NCBI GenBank assembly: GCA_028097405.1
Contig: JAOHEK010000019.1
Span: 1-59,458 of the forward strand
Reading direction: 5' to 3'
DNA from: Paracoccaceae bacterium
GTDB taxonomy: Bacteria > Pseudomonadota > Alphaproteobacteria > Rhodobacterales > Rhodobacteraceae
Length of the DNA stretch: 59,458 nucleotides
Shown here: in pieces, positions 8,061 to 15,742 of the stretch
How positions within the stretch are numbered: position 1 is the stretch's first letter
Layout of the letters: every line of letters begins with the position of its first letter
Notes under the pieces: model-generated
Told to the model about the DNA's origin: nothing
Databases searched by the model: none
The model's input: the letters and a program-made list of their open reading frames with translations, nothing else
Position numbers and translations under genes: made by a program

Positions 8061-8936
8061 TTAAAGAATGCTATCGATCCAATCCCGCACCGAAATTACC
8101 CTACTATAAACACCAGGAAACTCGGGCTCGGCGCAACCGAATCCCCAACTCGTTGTACCAAACAGAATAGGCTCATCCGATCCTTCTAACGTTGCGATCG
8201 CTGGCCCACCGCTGTCGCCTTGACAGGCATCCTTCCCTGGGGAAGCAAGGCAAATCATGCGTCCGGAAACCATCCCGTCGTATGCGTCGACGCTATTGCA
8301 GTCTGTCCGGGCCACGACATTTACTTCAGCCTTTTGCAAGACCTGTTGGATTTCACCGTTCTCATTCACGCCCCATCCCGTAATGGTGGCCAGATCGCCG
8401 ACGCCTAGGGTTTGATTTTCGTTAGCGTCTATTAGTTTGATAGCAGGATCGAAGAAGTTTGTTCTTGTTTTGATGATAGCGAAATCGAAATCTAAGGTGA
8501 TGTCATCATAAAAAGGGTGAATCCACACCCCAGCGATTTCGTGTTCGGTCAATTGATCCAGATCGATGTGACCTGCGCCAACGCGCACAAAATCCGTGAC
8601 TCCCACAAACCAAGTCACGCAATGTGCGGCTGTCAGAATTGTGTCTGTGCCGATGATGGATCCACCGCAAAAGTGGCGCTCGAGCCCTGGCGCGTTGCCT
8701 TCTTCCAGAAGGCTGACTTGATGCGGAAACTCACCAGTCGCCGCATCATCTCCATTGATGATGCGGGGGATTTGAGATCGAAGCTCGGCAGCTCTAGACT
8801 TGCCAACCTCTCTTGTAAGTGTCTGCGCGGGGTCTTGCAGGCTTCGGGGCGTGAATCCCTGTGCATCGGCTGTTCGTGCGCCGACAACGGTCAATAAGGC
8901 TAGTGCCGCAGCTATTGGTAATTTGGCGTAGTTCAT
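8061..8936 (-). CDS. secreted trypsin-like serine protease (S1 family)
   Basis: Start is set at the ATG at 8936, which has GGAGAG just upstream and gives a Sec signal peptide (hydrophobic core AALALLTVV, cleavage near ARTADAQ). The upstream frame would hide this signal. The 291-aa product has H105 in LTAAHC, D151 in DFDFAII and S242 in GDSGGP as the catalytic triad. D236 six residues before the Ser predicts cleavage after Arg or Lys. IPR-IINGD at 58/59 is a zymogen activation site that the enzyme could cut itself. Such chymotrypsin-fold proteases are less usual in alphaproteobacteria than in animals or vibrios. A tandem GCGTGAC repeat lies about 71 bp upstream. Confidence 0.92.
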   Translation of the reverse strand: MNYAKLPIAAALALLTVVGARTADAQGFTPRSLQDPAQTLTREVGKSRAAELRSQIPRIINGDDAATGEFPHQVSLLEEGNAPGLERHFCGGSIIGTDTILTAAHCVTWFVGVTDFVRVGAGHIDLDQLTEHEIAGVWIHPFYDDITLDFDFAIIKTRTNFFDPAIKLIDANENQTLGVGDLATITGWGVNENGEIQQVLQKAEVNVVARTDCNSVDAYDGMVSGRMICLASPGKDACQGDSGGPAIATLEGSDEPILFGTTSWGFGCAEPEFPGVYSRVISVRDWIDSIL

Positions 8937-9007
8937 CAGGCTCTCCAATAAATTTGTCCATTCTGTCGGTTCCTCAGAGAAGCGACTCCTTCGTTGTGCA
9001 GGATTTG

Positions 9008-9025
9008 GCGTGACACAAGCGTGAC
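9008..9025 (-). promoter_or_regulatory. SARP-type tandem operator upstream of the protease gene
   Basis: Two exact GCGTGAC heptamers (on the plus strand) start at 9008 and 9019, separated by 4 bp, an 11-bp period. SARP activators bind heptamer direct repeats with just this spacing. The same 18-bp arrangement recurs at 9647, in the divergent promoter of the SARP gene itself. Probable activator of the trypsin-like gene. Confidence 0.65.
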
Positions 9026-9100
9026 GCGGTTTCCTCCTTCGTTCTGCGGCTAACCACGAAAAAAGTTGCTCTTTTGAATGCGGGTTTATGATTTTCTTAA

Positions 9101-9631
9101 TCATCGGGACGTTCGCTGGCACGACTTCGCCAGCTCTCGTATCTCCCCCGTTGACAACCCTTTCAGGTCCCCAGAAATCAGTTTGTAGTGGCCTGTATCT
9201 GGCGCGAATCCGAATTCTAGCGGCTCCCCTCTAAACGAGGTTTCAATAATGCGGTGCCCCGACAGAATTCGGTCTGAAATTACGAAGTTCGACCCGAAAA
9301 CCCAACCACCGTAAGAGGCTCCTTTGCCGGTTCTGATAACAATCTCGTAAAGGTAGTAACCTGTAGGTTGGTCTGCTGATTGGCACATTTCGAAGATAAG
9401 GTCGCCTGCTGTCGAGTTGCCCTTTGCTCCGATTCCAAGCCAAACTTGGCTCACGAAAGAGCTGAGGAGTGCACCCACTGGATAAAACGCTCGATTCTCA
9501 AAGAACAGAAACTCGCTGGCAACTAGTCCTACATCCTCTGCCATAAGTACTTCGATTGCGTTGTGATTTCGCGTCAATTGTTGCGACACCGTTTTTAGCT
9601 TCCGTTGTGCTAGACGATTTTGTCTTATCAA
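9101..9631 (-). CDS. unknown 176-aa protein divergent from the SARP gene
   Basis: No family is recognised. The protein appears globular and soluble, with aromatic, beta-rich segments in the middle (FLFFENRAFYPVG, YYLYEIVIRTG, GGWVFGSNFVI) and a helical, basic C-terminus. The longest frame begins at a TTG at 9631 without a good ribosome site. A GTG at 9589 has GGAAG about 8 nt upstream, and an ATG lies at 9544; a start near 9589 seems most likely. It is divergent from the SARP gene, and the exact GCGTGAC tandem repeat lies in its promoter. Its stop lies 165 bp before the trypsin start on the same strand. Confidence 0.6.
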   Translation of the reverse strand: MIRQNRLAQRKLKTVSQQLTRNHNAIEVLMAEDVGLVASEFLFFENRAFYPVGALLSSFVSQVWLGIGAKGNSTAGDLIFEMCQSADQPTGYYLYEIVIRTGKGASYGGWVFGSNFVISDRILSGHRIIETSFRGEPLEFGFAPDTGHYKLISGDLKGLSTGEIRELAKSCQRTSR

Positions 9632-9646
9632 GAGCTAGATCAAGCA

Positions 9647-9664
9647 GCGTGACAGCGGCGTGAC
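9647..9664 (+). promoter_or_regulatory. SARP-type tandem operator in the SARP divergent promoter
   Basis: GCGTGAC at 9647-9653 and again at 9658-9664, spacer AGCG, period 11 bp. Distance to the SARP ATG is about 73 bp, close to the 71 bp seen between the sister site and the trypsin gene. It may mediate autoregulation and control of the divergent 176-aa gene. Confidence 0.65.
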
Positions 9665-9737
9665 ATCAAAGGTTCCAAAGATTGCTCTGCGCCTTGATTT
9701 GTGAAACGTTTCTCCTGGGTTGTTTTTGGGGGAAGTC

Positions 9738-11666
9738 ATGCTTCGCGACGTTAATACGTCCATGGCGTTTAGGGTGCTCGGTCAGCCGATTGCTGAATTG
9801 CCGGAGTACTCAGCATCTTTTCCTAGTCGCGGATATGCACTGATAACATTGTTATGCATGAGTCCTGGTTTCCGGCTTTCTAGGGCTGCAATAGCAGATA
9901 GGATTTGGAGAAACTCGAGCGACGCAGCAAATCTCGCGAACCTTCGGCAGCTATTGAAGCGAATGCAATTATCAAAACCAGATTTGACGAATTGCATTAA
10001 TTTCGACAATCAATCGGTTTGGGTTACCAAAGGATGTAAAGGTATCGATCTGGTCCAGTTCCTATCGATGGGTGAGGTCGCCGCGCAAGATCAGATAACT
10101 TGCGTGATGGATCTCTATCGTGGCTCGGTCCTAGATGGCTTGAACCTAGATAGCAGCCGTCTCGATGAAGAGCTGCCTGGCTTTAGGGTCCAATTGGCGA
10201 GTCGCTACTTTTCCCTGATCGAAACGGGATTAACTAACCTGACCCGTTACGGTCGGACGAATTTCGCGCTTCTAATGGATATAGAACAGCACACGCTCGG
10301 TATAGATCCGGATCGCGAAGAGACCTACCGCGCCTTAATGGAAGCCTATCGCGCGGCCGGGCATGACAAGGAGGTTAGCCGACTGTTCGAAGTATTTTCA
10401 TCGCGAGCAGCGGAAGCCGGCTTGGTGGTAGAAACCGTGAGACCTGCTACAACCCGTCGCCTCAGCCGGATTCAGGCCAATCCAAGGGAGTTGCGGCAAG
10501 ACACATCACTTATGGAACCGCCAAGATTGGCCATTCTTGCCCCAAAGAAGATCGGCGAGGGGGGCTTAAGCGCTACACTCGCACGCTCGTTCATCGAGGA
10601 CCTTGCCAACGAGATGTCGCGTGATCGCCGATTTCGGACACTCGCGGCACACAGTAGCTTTCAGGCGAAGAACGATGGCGGCGTGCTCGATGAGAACGGC
10701 GAACTGCGGGCAGACTTCACTTTCCACAGCAAGATAGTCTCTGGGCCAGAACTGGGGAAGCTATCCGCTAGGCTGGTAGATATGTCGAACCGCACGATTT
10801 TGTGGAGCGACGAGTTTGCTCTTGCTGAGGTCGGTCTGTTTTCGACCGGGCGACGCTTGGTTAATCGCGTCGCCATTGAAATGACTGCGACACTTGAAGA
10901 TCTGTCCCTTTCCGAGAGCGGTAATTCCAATTCGGCGTACTTGAGTTTCCTCTTAGCACAGAGAGCATTGAAGAAATGTGATCTGAAAAGTGTCCGTCGA
11001 GCACGTAGGCATTTTCTAGATGTGTTGAGACAGGATGAAAGCCATTCTGAAGCCTATTCTGGTATTTCATTTTCGCTCTATCTTGAATGGCTGCTGACAG
11101 GAGGCAATGAACCGCGATTACTGGTTGAGGCGCGAGAGCTTGCCGACAGTGCAATTATCAGTCGCCCGCAGTGTTCGAGCGGTCATTGGCGCAAGGCAAT
11201 GGTCAGTCTTTACCAACACGACTTCGAGACATCGGAGGCTTGTTTCGAGACGGCACATGAACTCCACCCCAACTCGGCGGATATCTTGTTGGACCAAAGC
11301 GATGCGCTCGGGTTTATTGGATCACCGGATCATGCTTGGCGGCTTTTTGAACAGGCACTTGATCTTAATCCTTTACCTCCGGAGCACTATTGGTGGGCCG
11401 GGGCAAGTATCGCCTTTTCGAAAGCGGACTATGCGCATGCAGTCGAGCTTTGCGACCAACTTGATAACGACGAACCGGTACTCCGGCTTCTGGCCGCATG
11501 TCACGGGCAACTTGGCAACACTTCAGAGGCACGCGACTACGGAAGCCGTCTGATTGAAACCTATCCAAATCAAACCGCCGCAGAGATGACGCGGCTGCAA
11601 CCACATCGCTCGGCGACGGACTTAGAACCCTTTGTCGAAGGACTGAGGCTTGCAGGACTGAAATGA
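9738..11666 (+). CDS. SARP-type transcriptional activator with TolB_N-like and TPR regions
   Basis: Start is the ATG at 9738, preceded by GGGGGAA; a TTG 18 nt earlier is less likely. The 642-aa product has an N-terminal winged-helix DNA-binding domain (about residues 10-100; LSRAAIADRIWRNSS, NLRQLLKRMQ), then a bacterial transcriptional activation (BTAD) helical domain to about 235. Residues 255-365 resemble the TolB_N-type region found in cyclase/TPR regulators (FRTLAAHSS, then LVDMSNRTILWSDEF). The C-terminal 270 residues are TPR-like helices. SARPs typically activate secondary-metabolite clusters in actinomycetes, and here the gene leads the YcaO/TfuA operon. It ends 23 nt before the next gene. 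Confidence 0.85.
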   Translation: MLRDVNTSMAFRVLGQPIAELPEYSASFPSRGYALITLLCMSPGFRLSRAAIADRIWRNSSDAANLANLRQLLKRMQLSKPDLTNCINFDNQSVWVTKGCKGIDLVQFLSMGEVAAQDQITCVMDLYRGSVLDGLNLDSSRLDEELPGFRVQLASRYFSLIETGLTNLTRYGRTNFALLMDIEQHTLGIDPDREETYRALMEAYRAAGHDKEVSRLFEVFSSRAAEAGLVVETVRPATTRRLSRIQANPRELRQDTSLMEPPRLAILAPKKIGEGGLSATLARSFIEDLANEMSRDRRFRTLAAHSSFQAKNDGGVLDENGELRADFTFHSKIVSGPELGKLSARLVDMSNRTILWSDEFALAEVGLFSTGRRLVNRVAIEMTATLEDLSLSESGNSNSAYLSFLLAQRALKKCDLKSVRRARRHFLDVLRQDESHSEAYSGISFSLYLEWLLTGGNEPRLLVEARELADSAIISRPQCSSGHWRKAMVSLYQHDFETSEACFETAHELHPNSADILLDQSDALGFIGSPDHAWRLFEQALDLNPLPPEHYWWAGASIAFSKADYAHAVELCDQLDNDEPVLRLLAACHGQLGNTSEARDYGSRLIETYPNQTAAEMTRLQPHRSATDLEPFVEGLRLAGLK

Positions 11667-11689
11667 ATTAAATTAGGAGAAGTGAGAAA

Positions 11690-12238
11690 ATGGCGATTCC
11701 GGCAAAAATCTTCATTATCGGGGACACCGAAAAAGGATTGACGATCATTGTTACCGACCCAGTAATGATTGTGCATTATTCGGAGTCTGACTTGAAAGCC
11801 CAGGGGCTTGGCGACAAGGGACGCGCAGCTATTGTGCGACATCTTCTACCCCAACTGCGGGGCGTCGATGTTGGGGACTTGGCGGACTACAATGCCGACA
11901 TTGAGAGGAACGGCCACGGCTCTGTAGAGCGTGACGTCGAGGATAGTTTCTTTCGTGAAATCCATTTCGCCGATACGGTCGCACAACATATCGCTTCCGG
12001 AAGCGGCGTCTACGACGTCGATTTTTGTGTTGCAATTCATAAGGACGACGTTTGTGATTTGGTCGCCCGAGGCCGTTCTGTCGGTACGCTGGGGGAACAG
12101 ATTGGAGCCTATCTCGACGATAATTCCGGCTGTCGGAAGAAGAAGCCTCCAACAGTTTCGTCCAGTCCGCTGAAGTACGCAATCGGTGATATTAACGAGG
12201 ATACCCTCGACAAACCGGATCATTGGACAAAGCCTTGA
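11690..12238 (+). CDS. unknown 182-aa protein, candidate substrate or partner of the YcaO/TfuA pair
   Basis: No family is recognised. It begins after a good ribosome site (TAGGAGAAG) 23 nt behind the SARP stop. Residues 1-150 look like a folded alpha/beta protein (IFIIGDTEKGLTIIVTD, FREIHFADTVAQHI, VDFCVAIHKDD). The last 30 residues are different: GCRKKKPPTVSSSP, then an acidic tail ending in DHWTKP, likely flexible. Position directly before YcaO makes it a candidate precursor or scaffold for peptide-backbone modification, with the tail as possible core. It could equally be a cofactor or recognition protein. Two Cys (in DFCVAI and SGC) and the C-terminal Ser/Thr-rich segment are worth noting. 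Confidence 0.6.
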   Translation: MAIPAKIFIIGDTEKGLTIIVTDPVMIVHYSESDLKAQGLGDKGRAAIVRHLLPQLRGVDVGDLADYNADIERNGHGSVERDVEDSFFREIHFADTVAQHIASGSGVYDVDFCVAIHKDDVCDLVARGRSVGTLGEQIGAYLDDNSGCRKKKPPTVSSSPLKYAIGDINEDTLDKPDHWTKP

Positions 12239-12266
12239 GTTGGTGGCCGAGCCGGTCAGCGTCACT

Positions 12267-13478
12267 ATGAAGGCATTGAATGATCTTCACTTACGTCTCT
12301 CCGCGGGCCAACCCGCACCCGCAAGATTTTGTCGACGGGAAGACATTGAACCCCTTCTGAGTTCGTTCGGGATTTCGCGGGTCGCGGAGCAGACTGGCCT
12401 TGACAGTATTGGCGTTCCTGTCTGGAGTGCAATTCGGCCGATTTCACGCGGTCTGTCTGTCGCAACTGGAAAAGGGGTGAGCGATGAGGCGGCTTGGCTG
12501 TCGGCAGTCTTCGAGTCGTTGGAGCAAGCCTTTGCTGAAAGAGCGCCTGACCTTTGCGCCATGGTCGAAACTCCAGCCCGTATGGCAGAGCGTGGCCACA
12601 GAACGATCCCGCTTGCCCGCCAGCCGCGTTGTGCCGCCAGCCGGATTCACCCGGGTGTTCAGGTGGCATGGGTCAGGGGGCAATCTCTTGTAACCGGCGA
12701 GGAGGTCTTTGCGCCCTACAATCTTGTCGGGATGGACATGACCGAAGCGGCACCCTGGGATCCAGATTTGTTTCTAATGGCGTCGAACGGTCTTGGGGCG
12801 GGCGGCAACATAGCTGGCGCGGTGCTGCAGGGGTTGCGCGAGCTGGTAGAGGACGATGCCTTTCTTGCGGCACAGTATTTTCCAACCCAAAGACGTAACC
12901 CAGGAGATTCCATGACGTTCGACTGTGCGTCCAACCATCCGTTGCCAGAAATCGTTCGAATTGTTGAGAGTACAGGGTTGGAAGTTCGCTTTATGTCACC
13001 ACAAACGGGTCTCGAGTTACCCACTGTTGTAGCGGCACTTTTACCAAGCCCTGGCGGCACTCATCCTTTGTTTAGCGGGGTGGCCTGCCGCGATAGGTTC
13101 GAAGATGCCGCGCTTGCCGCGCTGTTGGAGGCTATCCAGACACGGTTGACCTTTGTCGCAGGTTCGCGTGAGGATCTGGACTTGGACGAGTACAAGGCGA
13201 CTTCAATGCAGGAAGCTTCCGGATTTCAGAGGGCAGCTTTTACCTATCGAACGGATGGTGTTCATTCTGATGCGGGCGGCGAGCTCAGCCGATTGATTGA
13301 GGCACTGAAGGTGCAGGGCATCGAAGGCATTTATGTCTTTCCGCTAGGCCGCGTGCCGGACAAGTTCGAGGTAGTCCGAGTGCTCGCAGACGATTTGATG
13401 TCAATTGAACACATCCCTGGGACGGTTATGCCTGAATTCGCCTCACGGCGACTTCTGAATGGGATGCTGGCGCGATGA
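12267..13478 (+). CDS. YcaO-family ATP-dependent cyclodehydratase/thioamide synthase
   Basis: YcaO enzymes activate a peptide backbone amide with ATP to form azolines or, with TfuA, thioamides. The 403-aa product shows the family blocks in order: RPISRGLSVATGKG near residue 58, AWLSAVFESLEQAF (Mg-binding Glu region), GLRELVEDDAFLA (the E-L-x-E-x-D-A motif), and AIQTRLTFVAGSREDLD. A longer frame begins at a GTG at 12186 but overlaps the previous gene; the ATG at 12267, 28 nt after that gene, is preferred. Its stop overlaps the TfuA start (ATGA), showing translational coupling. No separate E1-like or dehydrogenase gene is present, which favours a TfuA-type reaction. Confidence 0.9.
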   Translation: MKALNDLHLRLSAGQPAPARFCRREDIEPLLSSFGISRVAEQTGLDSIGVPVWSAIRPISRGLSVATGKGVSDEAAWLSAVFESLEQAFAERAPDLCAMVETPARMAERGHRTIPLARQPRCAASRIHPGVQVAWVRGQSLVTGEEVFAPYNLVGMDMTEAAPWDPDLFLMASNGLGAGGNIAGAVLQGLRELVEDDAFLAAQYFPTQRRNPGDSMTFDCASNHPLPEIVRIVESTGLEVRFMSPQTGLELPTVVAALLPSPGGTHPLFSGVACRDRFEDAALAALLEAIQTRLTFVAGSREDLDLDEYKATSMQEASGFQRAAFTYRTDGVHSDAGGELSRLIEALKVQGIEGIYVFPLGRVPDKFEVVRVLADDLMSIEHIPGTVMPEFASRRLLNGMLAR

Positions 13479-14191
13479 GACCTATTGTTTTCGCTGGCCC
13501 CAGTCTTCAAGGCATACAACGCAAGGAATTCGTAAACGTTGACCTCCGGGCCCCAGCGAATTGTGGAGATGTCTTGAGAGCCGTTGCGGAAGGCCGGACG
13601 ACCATTGGGCTCATTGACGGCGGGTTCGAGCAGGGTCCAGCGGTTTGGCATAAGGAAATTCTCGAGGCGATGGATCGCGGCTGCACAGTGTTTGGAGCCT
13701 CCAGCATGGGCGCTTTGCGCGCAGCAGAATTGCATTGCTTTGGCATGATCGGGCTTGGCCAAGTATTCGCTGAGTATGTAAGTGGACGACGTTCGTCTGA
13801 TGCCGATGTTGCTGTCATCCACGGTCCGGGCGAACTTGGTTACCCGCCGTTGAGTCTTTCGCTTGTTGAAATGGAAGACGTTGTTGCCCGATTGCTTTCT
13901 ACCAACGCTTTCGATTCCGAAACCGCCGAACTACTCTTGCAGACTGGACGGTCGGTGTTTTTCAAGGAACGGACTTGGGAAAGCTTGTTGTGCGAAGTTC
14001 TAGACAATGCGGATCAATGCACATCATTGCTTTCTTTGATTGATGCCTCTGGTCCAGCTGTGAAGACACGCGATGCGGTCTTGCTTCTTAATACGGTCAC
14101 ATCGCCGGGCTCTCCGACTTCTCCGCCTATTTCCTATGCGCGCACAACTTTCATTTCAGCATTAATTCAAAGATTGGAAATTTCACTATGA
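13475..14191 (+). CDS. TfuA-family protein, YcaO partner
   Basis: The 238-aa protein matches the TfuA core (PF07812) almost throughout: IVFAGPSL at the N-terminus, IGLIDGGFEQGPAVWHKEI, then VFGASSMGALRAAEL followed by FGMIGLGQVFAEY and DADVAVIHGP. TfuA was named from trifolitoxin biosynthesis. TfuA/YcaO pairs install thioamides, for example in methyl-coenzyme M reductase and in thiovarsolin-type peptides, TfuA probably helping deliver sulfide. It overlaps YcaO by 4 nt before and the cytochrome gene by 4 nt after, so the three are made as a set. The C-terminal 80 residues are more divergent. Confidence 0.9.
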   Translation: MRPIVFAGPSLQGIQRKEFVNVDLRAPANCGDVLRAVAEGRTTIGLIDGGFEQGPAVWHKEILEAMDRGCTVFGASSMGALRAAELHCFGMIGLGQVFAEYVSGRRSSDADVAVIHGPGELGYPPLSLSLVEMEDVVARLLSTNAFDSETAELLLQTGRSVFFKERTWESLLCEVLDNADQCTSLLSLIDASGPAVKTRDAVLLLNTVTSPGSPTSPPISYARTTFISALIQRLEISL

Positions 14192-15408
14192 GATATGTCC
14201 TTCAGGTCTTTTTGTTATTAACTCTTGCAGTCCCAGCTGGCGCTCAGGAGTGCAAATATGGTTTCGCTTATGGTCATGTCTACGACTTGGATACCGGTGA
14301 AGAGGTCGAAGTTGATCCTGAAAACTTGGCGGACAGGCTTCTTGACGTCAGCACGTGCCTCCAATCTATTCTTCAGACTGATGATGGATTTCTTTTTCTT
14401 GATAGCGAGGGCCGCGCTCAATTGCCGCTGCTAACCCGTTTTTCCTCCTCGTTTCGTAACACGCCGGAGGAAGTTTGGATCAACGACCAAGTCGATGTAG
14501 CTTGGGCGCTGGTTGAACAAGCGGGAATTCCGCTCGAACAGATTGAACCCAATGCTGCGGATGAAGGTTTTCTTTTCGGTCGGCAGGACGACCTGCATCC
14601 GCATCTTGTGGAACCCTACATTGCGAACTGCAGGGCGGCTGGCGTTCCGGTTCCAGGTCCGATCGGCGGCAACGACTGGAGTGCAAAAATCGATATTAGC
14701 GGGGAAACCACTCTGCTTTTTTCAAATGAGACAGAAATGTCTATCTGGCTTCATGGGATCGCCGAAGACGGCGGATCAACTTCTGATGGATTTTGCGTTG
14801 CATTCGAGCGGGTTCTTTCCGGCGGCACACCGATAGGTACCATTTGTATGAACGAACTGCGTACACAAGCCTGCTTTTTCGACAATCTAAAATACGAGGA
14901 CGGCGCAGGACAGAAAGTGCGTATGTTACCAGAAGAAACCCTGCAAAGTGAGTTTCGCGAAATGGCGCATGTGGCGGACTCAGGAAATTGTAGTTCGTGC
15001 CATGTAGGAGACAACCCGCTGTTGCTCCATCCTGGAACAACTCTGCATAGGATCTTCGGAACAGGAAAAACGAAAGAAGGGGATTTTGACTTCGTCCCGT
15101 TCGGTGAAGACAATTGGTGCAATCCAGATGTGGTTGCCTCCACCGATGGCTGCAATCGTTGTCATGACATTGCCTTGTCTTCCAGGCCAGTGAGAGACAA
15201 CTACTGTTCAGTTCTGAAATTGTCAGCAAACGCAACGATGCCTCCGTCACGGCGATCCGAACACAGCCACATATCACTCTGGCCTGATGAGAATGGGGAT
15301 TTCGAAGACTATGCTGAGGATTTTGACGACTATTTCTCAAGTCTGCGAGAGATTGGCGAGATGTGCAGAAGCTCTGGCGGCCTGTCTGGCACGTGCAGTG
15401 ACGAGTAA
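14188..15408 (+). CDS. secreted protein with two c-type haem motifs, end of the YcaO/TfuA operon
   Basis: The 406-aa product has a Sec signal peptide (LQVFLLLTLAVPAGAQ) and two CxxCH haem-attachment sites, C268/C271/H272 and C322/C325/H326, so it should be a periplasmic dihaem protein. Other Cys pairs suggest disulfides. The N-terminal 250 residues have no family I recognise and are rich in Asp and Glu; the C-terminus is acidic. It overlaps TfuA by ATGA. A redox partner or a haem enzyme acting on the modified product after export is plausible, but there is no direct evidence. The haem count is sequence-based; the catalytic role is unknown. Confidence 0.8.
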   Translation: MRYVLQVFLLLTLAVPAGAQECKYGFAYGHVYDLDTGEEVEVDPENLADRLLDVSTCLQSILQTDDGFLFLDSEGRAQLPLLTRFSSSFRNTPEEVWINDQVDVAWALVEQAGIPLEQIEPNAADEGFLFGRQDDLHPHLVEPYIANCRAAGVPVPGPIGGNDWSAKIDISGETTLLFSNETEMSIWLHGIAEDGGSTSDGFCVAFERVLSGGTPIGTICMNELRTQACFFDNLKYEDGAGQKVRMLPEETLQSEFREMAHVADSGNCSSCHVGDNPLLLHPGTTLHRIFGTGKTKEGDFDFVPFGEDNWCNPDVVASTDGCNRCHDIALSSRPVRDNYCSVLKLSANATMPPSRRSEHSHISLWPDENGDFEDYAEDFDDYFSSLREIGEMCRSSGGLSGTCSDE

Positions 15409-15742
15409 GTGCCCAGAGAATTTGTACTACGAACACAAACCACAGATACTGGAGGGATGAGCGCCAACCAGTACGGTCACAGATCCCAAAGGTCACTCAC
15501 GAATCCAAGCGATTGCAACGGAGTTTTCATGGGTATCTTATCAGGCTTGATATGCCGGTTCGGGTCAGACATGCTTCGTTAGATTTAAGAAGTAACGATA
15601 ACTAGGAAGTATTGTGACAATAGGTCTGCAGAACCGTATTTGATAAATTTGTTGGCGGCGATTCTGAGGCGTAGAAGGATTTAAGCTCCAGATGTCTGAT
15701 CCGTGGACGAGATGGATCAAAAAGAAACGCTTCGGACGAACG
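15409..15742. other. gap between the cytochrome and GntR genes, no gene recognised
   Basis: Convergent gap of 334 bp. A 66-codon minus frame from 15765 has no recognisable features and overlaps the GntR gene. No hairpin with a T-run was found. It marks the boundary between the SARP/YcaO locus and the catabolic genes. Confidence 0.4.

Noticed and set aside
14741-15496. 251-codon minus-strand frame opposite the dihaem gene
   Set aside because: No family features; the plus-strand gene has signal peptide, haem motifs and coupling to TfuA.
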